Assembly (NCBI RefSeq): GCF_012911015.1
Contig: NZ_WVVV01000005.1
Coordinates: forward strand, 124,255-188,254
Direction of reading: 5' to 3'
Length of the DNA stretch: 64,000 nucleotides
Origin: Chelativorans sp. ZYF759
GTDB lineage: Bacteria; Pseudomonadota; Alphaproteobacteria; Rhizobiales; Rhizobiaceae
Below the pieces are notes generated by a model. It was not told where the DNA came from, made no database searches, and worked only from the letters and a program-made list of their open reading frames with translations. A program made the position numbers and the translations under genes. Below, piece by piece: positions 60,187 through 64,000 of the stretch. Within the stretch, counting starts at the first letter, position 1. Each line of letters opens with the position of its first letter.

Positions 60187-60695
60187 AGCTCCTGATGGAT
60201 GTCGGTGTCGTCATTGCGGTTGAAGATGAGGAGGCTACCTTCGGCACGCGCGCGCCAGGCTTCGATGCCGTTGGTGAGGATGGCCAGCGTCAGGAACAGG
60301 CAGCCAACCGGCACCGCGATGGTCACATAGGCATAGGAGAGGCCGCTATCGCCAAAGAGGCGCTCCCGGTTGAGCATGGTCAGCTTGTAGCCCTCCCATG
60401 CCAACGCGCTCATGAAGACCACGAAGACGACAGCGAGCAGGATCTCGAGATAAAGGCGGTGTCGGTGCGCAAGGTTGCGGACCAGGAGGTCGACGCCGAG
60501 ATGCGCACGCTCGCGCATCGCGCGGGTCGCGCCGATGAAGCAGAGCCAGATGAACAGCAGCTGGGCGAGGTCGACGGACCAGATCAGCGGGCGGTTGAAG
60601 AAGCGCATGATGGCGGCCGTGAAGACCAGTCCCACGATGATGGCGAGCAGGCTCATGCCCAGCCAGAGCTCGATCCGGGCGATACGGCGCGACAT
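60183..60695 (-). CDS. dctQ: TRAP transporter small permease (DctQ)
   Basis: This 170-residue DctQ-type protein has four hydrophobic helices, with the family segment IWSVDLAQLLFIWLCFIGATRAMRERAHLGVDLL. The start at 60695 follows the hairpin between dctP and dctQ and an AGGAG RBS. It pairs with DctM. Confidence 0.9.
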   Translation of the reverse strand: MSRRIARIELWLGMSLLAIIVGLVFTAAIMRFFNRPLIWSVDLAQLLFIWLCFIGATRAMRERAHLGVDLLVRNLAHRHRLYLEILLAVVFVVFMSALAWEGYKLTMLNRERLFGDSGLSYAYVTIAVPVGCLFLTLAILTNGIEAWRARAEGSLLIFNRNDDTDIHQEL

Positions 60696-60716
60696 GTCGT
60701 GCTCCTGTGCGCGACC

Positions 60717-60739
60717 GGGGCAGGCGGTGCGCCTGCCCC
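60717..60739. other. Intercistronic hairpin between dctP and dctQ
   Basis: GGGGCAGGC (60717-60725) and GCCTGCCCC (60731-60739) pair perfectly over 9 bp with a 5-nt loop in the 66-nt gap. There is no T tract on the minus strand, so it more likely stabilises the dctP message or attenuates read-through than terminates. Confidence 0.5.
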
Positions 60740-60761
60740 ATGCCTTGAGGGATGCCGGATG

Positions 60762-61742
60762 CTATTCTTCGGCCATGGCGCGAAGCTGGTCGCGCAATTC
60801 GCCATAGCCGAGCTTGTCGTAGACGTCGGCGGTGGCTTCACGGAACGGTTCCGTGTCGATCTCGGCGATCACAACTCCCTTGGCGGTCAGGTCTGCCTCG
60901 ATCTGGTCGAGCGAATCCTGCGTTCCGTAGGAGGCGATGTCGCCGGCCTTGAGCGCTTCCTCGCGCACGATCTGCTGGAGGTCATCCGGCAGGCTGTCGA
61001 ACCACGCCGCCGAGGTCACCAGACCGGTGATCAGGTTGATGTGGCCGGTCTTGGTGATGTGGGTCACCACCTCGTCGAGATTGGCACCCACGATCGCCGG
61101 AAGCTGGGCCTCCGCGCCGTCGATGACGTTTTGCTGGATCGCCGAATAGACCTCGCCCCAGGGCATCGGAGTCGGCGTCGCGCCCATGGCGCTGATCGTC
61201 TCCATCCATACCGGCGCGCCAGGTGTGCGCATGCGCACGCCGTTGAGGTCGGCGGGTCCGTTGATCTCCTTGTTGGTGAGCAGGTGACGCTCGCCCTGCC
61301 ACCAGTTGAAGCTCAGGACCTGGTGGCCCGAAGCGTCACGCAGCTTGTCCACCCACTCCTCGAACATGTCGGAGGTGACAACCTTGCGGATGCCGTCGTA
61401 GCCGGACGCCAGGAAGGGCGCGCCGAGCACGCCGAACTCGTTCTGGAAGACCGCGAGGCGGCCGCCGTCGACGACCACCGCGACGGGTGCGCCGGCGCGG
61501 GCCTGTTCAAGCACGTCTTCGTCGGGGCCGAGCTGCGAATTCGGGTAGAGGTTCACCTCCAGGCGTCCGTCGGAAGCTTCCGCGACATTGGCCTGAAATG
61601 CCTCGAGCCCCTTGTAGAGCGGGTCGCTCGTGGCGAGTGCGGTGTTGACGTTTAGCTGGTAATCTGCCGCAAGAGCGGAAGCGGACCAGGCAATGCTGAC
61701 GGTGGCGGCGAGCGCAAGCGCTCGTAGGGGCAGTGATTTCAT
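60762..61742 (-). CDS. dctP: TRAP transporter solute-binding protein (DctP)
   Basis: This 326-residue periplasmic binding protein has a signal peptide (residues 1-26, SASALA-AD). Family segments are VNLYPNSQLGPDEDVLEQARAG, the ligand-arginine region GVRMRTPGAPVWMETISAMGATPTPMPWGEVYSAIQQNVIDGAEAQ, and TGHINLITGLVTS. ATG 61742 has an AGGGAGGAA RBS. It is the first gene of the operon and probably binds mannonate or a hexuronate because uxuA is in the operon. Confidence 0.92.
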   Translation of the reverse strand: MKSLPLRALALAATVSIAWSASALAADYQLNVNTALATSDPLYKGLEAFQANVAEASDGRLEVNLYPNSQLGPDEDVLEQARAGAPVAVVVDGGRLAVFQNEFGVLGAPFLASGYDGIRKVVTSDMFEEWVDKLRDASGHQVLSFNWWQGERHLLTNKEINGPADLNGVRMRTPGAPVWMETISAMGATPTPMPWGEVYSAIQQNVIDGAEAQLPAIVGANLDEVVTHITKTGHINLITGLVTSAAWFDSLPDDLQQIVREEALKAGDIASYGTQDSLDQIEADLTAKGVVIAEIDTEPFREATADVYDKLGYGELRDQLRAMAEE

Positions 61743-61780
61743 GATTTCCTCCCTGATCGCGGCTGGCTTTGTCCGCGTCA

Positions 61781-61817
61781 TTGAAATAGACTAGTATGGT
61801 AGTATAATTGATGTCAA
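61781..61817. promoter_or_regulatory. Divergent overlapping promoters of the TRAP operon and gntR, with operator
   Basis: Plus strand: TTGAAA (61781-61786), 16 nt, TATAAT (61803-61808), leaving only a few nt before the gntR ATG at 61819. Minus strand: TTGACA (61817-61812), with a weak TACTAG-like -10 15 nt away toward dctP. ACTA (61790-61793) and TAGT (61800-61803) form an inverted repeat, and TAGTAT is directly repeated at 61792 and 61800. A GntR operator here could control both directions. Confidence 0.5.
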
Positions 61818-61818
61818 C

Positions 61819-62529
61819 ATGAACATGCCCTTCCAGTTGAACGCACTTGATGAAGACAGCGCCCGGCTTCGCCAGGCGACCATGGGCTATCGCGTTTACG
61901 AAGCGCTCAAGCAGGCCATCGTCCAGCTTCAGTTGCGGCCCGGCAACCTCCTCTCGGAGGCCGAGGTCGCGAAACAATTAGGGGTTTCGCGGCAGCCTGT
62001 GCGCGAAGCCTTCATCAAGCTCGCCGAGGTGGGTTTGGTTGAGATTCGACCGCAGCGCGGTACGTTTGTGGTGCTGATCTCGCGCAAGGAAGTCGAGAAT
62101 GCGCGTTTCATCCGCGAAGCAGTGGAGGTCGCGCTGGCACGACGGGCTTCCGCCGAGGCTGCGCCGGAGGCCATCGAGAAGATGGCCAAATCGCTGGAAA
62201 GGCAGCGCGAAGCGCATCAGCGCGGCGACATTGCCTGGTTCCTGCGCGAGGACGAGAAATTCCATCAGGCGATTGCCTTGAGCGTGGACTGCGAACGCGC
62301 CTGGCGGCTGCTGGAGAACCTCAAGGCCCAGATGGACCGCGTCCGCTACCTCTCCATGCCGCTGGCAACGCCCGTCGAGACCCTGATCGCCCAGCATGAA
62401 CGTATCCTCTCGGGCATCGAGACGGGCGACGCGGATGCCGCCGCCGTGGCGATGCGGGACCATCTGGCCGAGATACTCAAGTCGCTGCCGAAGATCGCGG
62501 CGGCCCAGCCGGACCTGTTCGTGGACTGA
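61819..62529 (+). CDS. GntR-family regulator with FCD domain
   Basis: This 236-residue FadR-subfamily regulator has the N-terminal winged helix (VYEALKQAIVQLQLRPGNLLSEAEVAKQLGVSRQPVREAFIKLAEVGLVEIRPQRGTFV) and a C-terminal FCD helical domain with metal-type His residues (DEKFHQAIA, QHERIL, MRDHLAEIL). It is divergent from the TRAP/uxuA operon and probably represses it in the absence of a hexuronate-type ligand. The ATG at 61819 gives a very short leader from the predicted promoter. Confidence 0.9.
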   Translation: MNMPFQLNALDEDSARLRQATMGYRVYEALKQAIVQLQLRPGNLLSEAEVAKQLGVSRQPVREAFIKLAEVGLVEIRPQRGTFVVLISRKEVENARFIREAVEVALARRASAEAAPEAIEKMAKSLERQREAHQRGDIAWFLREDEKFHQAIALSVDCERAWRLLENLKAQMDRVRYLSMPLATPVETLIAQHERILSGIETGDADAAAVAMRDHLAEILKSLPKIAAAQPDLFVD

Positions 62530-62539
62530 CGCGGCTAGC

Positions 62540-64000
62540 CTATTCCGCGGCGTCGCGCTGCGTCTCGTCAGGCGCATCGGGGTGACCCGGCTCTGTCTCA
62601 CATTCGAGATCGGGGAAGGCGAGAACGCGACGCCCGTGGAAGTCGGTGCGCACCACGAGCAGTCCCCGCTCCTCGAAATAGGCGAGCAGGCGCCGCGCGC
62701 GACGCGGCGAATGGCTGCCATAGGCGCGCGCGAGCGTCGCGTCGGAAGGGCAGGGGTCCTTGTTGGTCGCCGCGCGCGCAACCATCAGAAAGACGCCCTG
62801 AAGATCGTCCGGCAGCGTTTCCGAAAGCGCGAGCGCCCGTGCCCAGGTCTCGCCGCCCGATCCCTCGTCCACCCCAGCGCGTGCGACCGCCAGCCGGCGG
62901 CGGAAGGCTGCGAGCTGCAGCGGTTCGCCCTGCACGCGGCGGATGCGGCTGCGCACCAGGAAGTCCTGGTAGAGTACCGCGTCGGACCGAAAAGCCGCGT
63001 CCGGATCTTCCAGGATTTCGCGCAGCACCGTCTCGATGCCGGCCTCGCGCTCGGCTTCGTCGACGATAGGAAACATCGGCTCCTCGACGGGCTCCGGCGC
63101 GGGCTTCGGCCGCGAGATCTGGGCCAGCAGATCGACGGTGGGAACAGGCTTGGGCTGCGGCCGGCGGATCGGCACGATGGGCTCGTCGGGCGAAGGGGTG
63201 AGAATCAGATCGAGCGCGTTCTCGGGTGCTTCGGGCAAGGGAATGAGCTTCGGGCTGCTGGATCGCGCCGAGGTCTCGACCGGGCCGATGGTGATCGGCA
63301 GGGGGCGGCGCGAGAGCGCGGGCCCGAGCGCCACGAAATGGCCGCGCGCCAGATCGCGGAACATCTCGGCCTGGCGGCGGTCCATGCCGAGAAGGTCGGC
63401 GGCGCGCGCCATGTCGATGTCGAGAAATGTGCGGCCCATGAGGAAGTTCGAGGCTTCCGCGGCGACGTTCTTGGCAAGCTTTGCCAGGCGCTGCGTGGCG
63501 ATGACGCCTGCCAGCCCGCGCTTGCGTCCCCGGCACATCAGGTTGGTCATGGCGCCGAGCGAGAGCTTGCGCGCTTCGTCGGAAACCTCGCCGCCGACAG
63601 CGGGGGCGAAGAGCTGGGCCTCGTCGACCACCACCAGCACCGGATACCAGTAGTCGCGGTCGGCATCGAACATGCCGCCCAGGAATGCTGCTGCAGCCCG
63701 CATCTGCTGCTCGACCTCAAGCCCTTCCAGATTGAGCACGACGGAGACGCGGTGCTGGCGGACGCGCGCGGCGATGCGGGTCAATTCGGCCTCGGTGCGC
63801 GCGGCATCGACGACCTGGTGACCGTAGCGTTCGGCCAGCGTGACGAAATCTCCCTCGGGATCGATGATGCATTGTTGAACCCATGGCGCGCTCTGCTCCA
63901 GCAGGCGGCGCAACAGATGTGACTTGCCGGAGCCGGAATTACCCTGCACCAGCAGCCGCGTGGCCAGCAGTTCCTCGAGATCCAGCTTCGCCGGGTCGCC
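62540..64000 (-). CDS. HerA/DUF87-type ATPase (5' end outside window)
   Basis: 486 residues are visible and the frame is open to the window edge, so the N-terminus is missing. Walker A is QGNSGSGKSHLLRRL and Walker B is VLVVVDEAQLFAP; MCRGRKRGLAGVIATQRLAKLAKNVAAEASNFLMG is the HerA/VirB4-type sensor and arginine region. A Pro-rich linker (about 240-300 of the visible part) leads to a C-terminal helical and winged-helix part. It resembles HerA-type DNA translocases or DUF87 ATPases. No NurA nuclease gene is visible. It is convergent with gntR. Confidence 0.8.
   Translation of the reverse strand, partial: GDPAKLDLEELLATRLLVQGNSGSGKSHLLRRLLEQSAPWVQQCIIDPEGDFVTLAERYGHQVVDAARTEAELTRIAARVRQHRVSVVLNLEGLEVEQQMRAAAAFLGGMFDADRDYWYPVLVVVDEAQLFAPAVGGEVSDEARKLSLGAMTNLMCRGRKRGLAGVIATQRLAKLAKNVAAEASNFLMGRTFLDIDMARAADLLGMDRRQAEMFRDLARGHFVALGPALSRRPLPITIGPVETSARSSSPKLIPLPEAPENALDLILTPSPDEPIVPIRRPQPKPVPTVDLLAQISRPKPAPEPVEEPMFPIVDEAEREAGIETVLREILEDPDAAFRSDAVLYQDFLVRSRIRRVQGEPLQLAAFRRRLAVARAGVDEGSGGETWARALALSETLPDDLQGVFLMVARAATNKDPCPSDATLARAYGSHSPRRARRLLAYFEERGLLVVRTDFHGRRVLAFPDLECETEPGHPDAPDETQRDAAE

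Noticed and set aside
1-64000. Mobile elements, CRISPR arrays, tRNA/rRNA genes
   Set aside because: I looked for transposase motifs, regular direct repeats and cloverleaf signatures and found none that I could support.

Overview
The window looks like chromosomal DNA of a GC-rich alphaproteobacterium of the Hyphomicrobiales, probably Phyllobacteriaceae-like (Nitratireductor, Mesorhizobium or Chelativorans type). The pointers are the aerobic cobalamin gene cobF, a cytosolic reductive dehalogenase of the NpRdhA type, a penicillin-binding protein with rhizobial-style Cys repeats, several ABC and TRAP transporters, and promoters matching the alphaproteobacterial general-stress sigma factor EcfG/RpoE2. 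Genes are densely packed, mostly in short operons with ATGA-type overlaps. I see no phage, insertion sequence, CRISPR, tRNA or rRNA.

Layout. 1-9.8 kb (+): the tail of an unidentified protein, a ferric-reductase-like flavoprotein, a 29-residue membrane peptide, glutamate dehydrogenase, a MaoC/FAS1-like dehydratase, cobT, cobF, a MarR regulator with its own operator, and a 1075-residue fusion of a corrinoid reductive dehalogenase with a phthalate-dioxygenase-reductase-type electron module. 9.9-12.9 kb (-): an alcohol (GMC) plus aldehyde dehydrogenase pair. 13.0-14.8 kb (+): ilvD. 14.9-21.6 kb (-): a class A penicillin-binding protein, then a MoxR/DUF4129/DUF58 module translationally coupled to a TetR regulator. 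21.8-26.1 kb (+): a two-gene RND efflux system divergent from that TetR, with a 17-bp palindrome in the shared promoter. 26.1-39.9 kb (-): one large co-oriented catabolic cluster consisting of an XRE-cupin regulator, a Dpp/Opp-type ABC importer, a GAF protein, HyuA, two HyuB paralogues, an Asp/Glu-type racemase and an M24 peptidase.

40-47.9 kb: a 36-residue membrane peptide, a kappa-GST/DsbA-type isomerase, an SbcD/SbcC-like (YhaO/YhaN) pair, a MarR plus amidohydrolase pair, and a DUF892 ferritin-like protein. 48-57.4 kb: a gluconate-dehydrogenase-like three-subunit oxidase (TAT subunit, GMC flavoprotein, triheme cytochrome c), a NepR-like small protein, topoisomerase IB, DUF3008, a small membrane protein, an ECF sigma factor, two secreted or small proteins (one with an Asp/Glu-rich repeat), a PQQ-type sugar dehydrogenase, and a hypothetical protein. 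57.6-62.5 kb: a TRAP transporter plus mannonate dehydratase operon with a divergent GntR regulator. The right edge cuts a HerA-like ATPase.

Two themes stand out. First, a self-sufficient reductive dehalogenase sits beside a MarR gene and two cobalamin-synthesis genes. Second, boxes of the form GGAAC-N16/17-nnTT lie 20-66 nt upstream of nine genes or operons, three of them with the exact GGAAC-N16-CGTT consensus. They mark a local general-stress regulon that includes the sigma gene, the sugar/alcohol dehydrogenase operon, topoisomerase IB, DUF892, DUF3008 and, far to the left, the penicillin-binding protein. Functional calls come from reading motifs and remembered family features; no database search was run.
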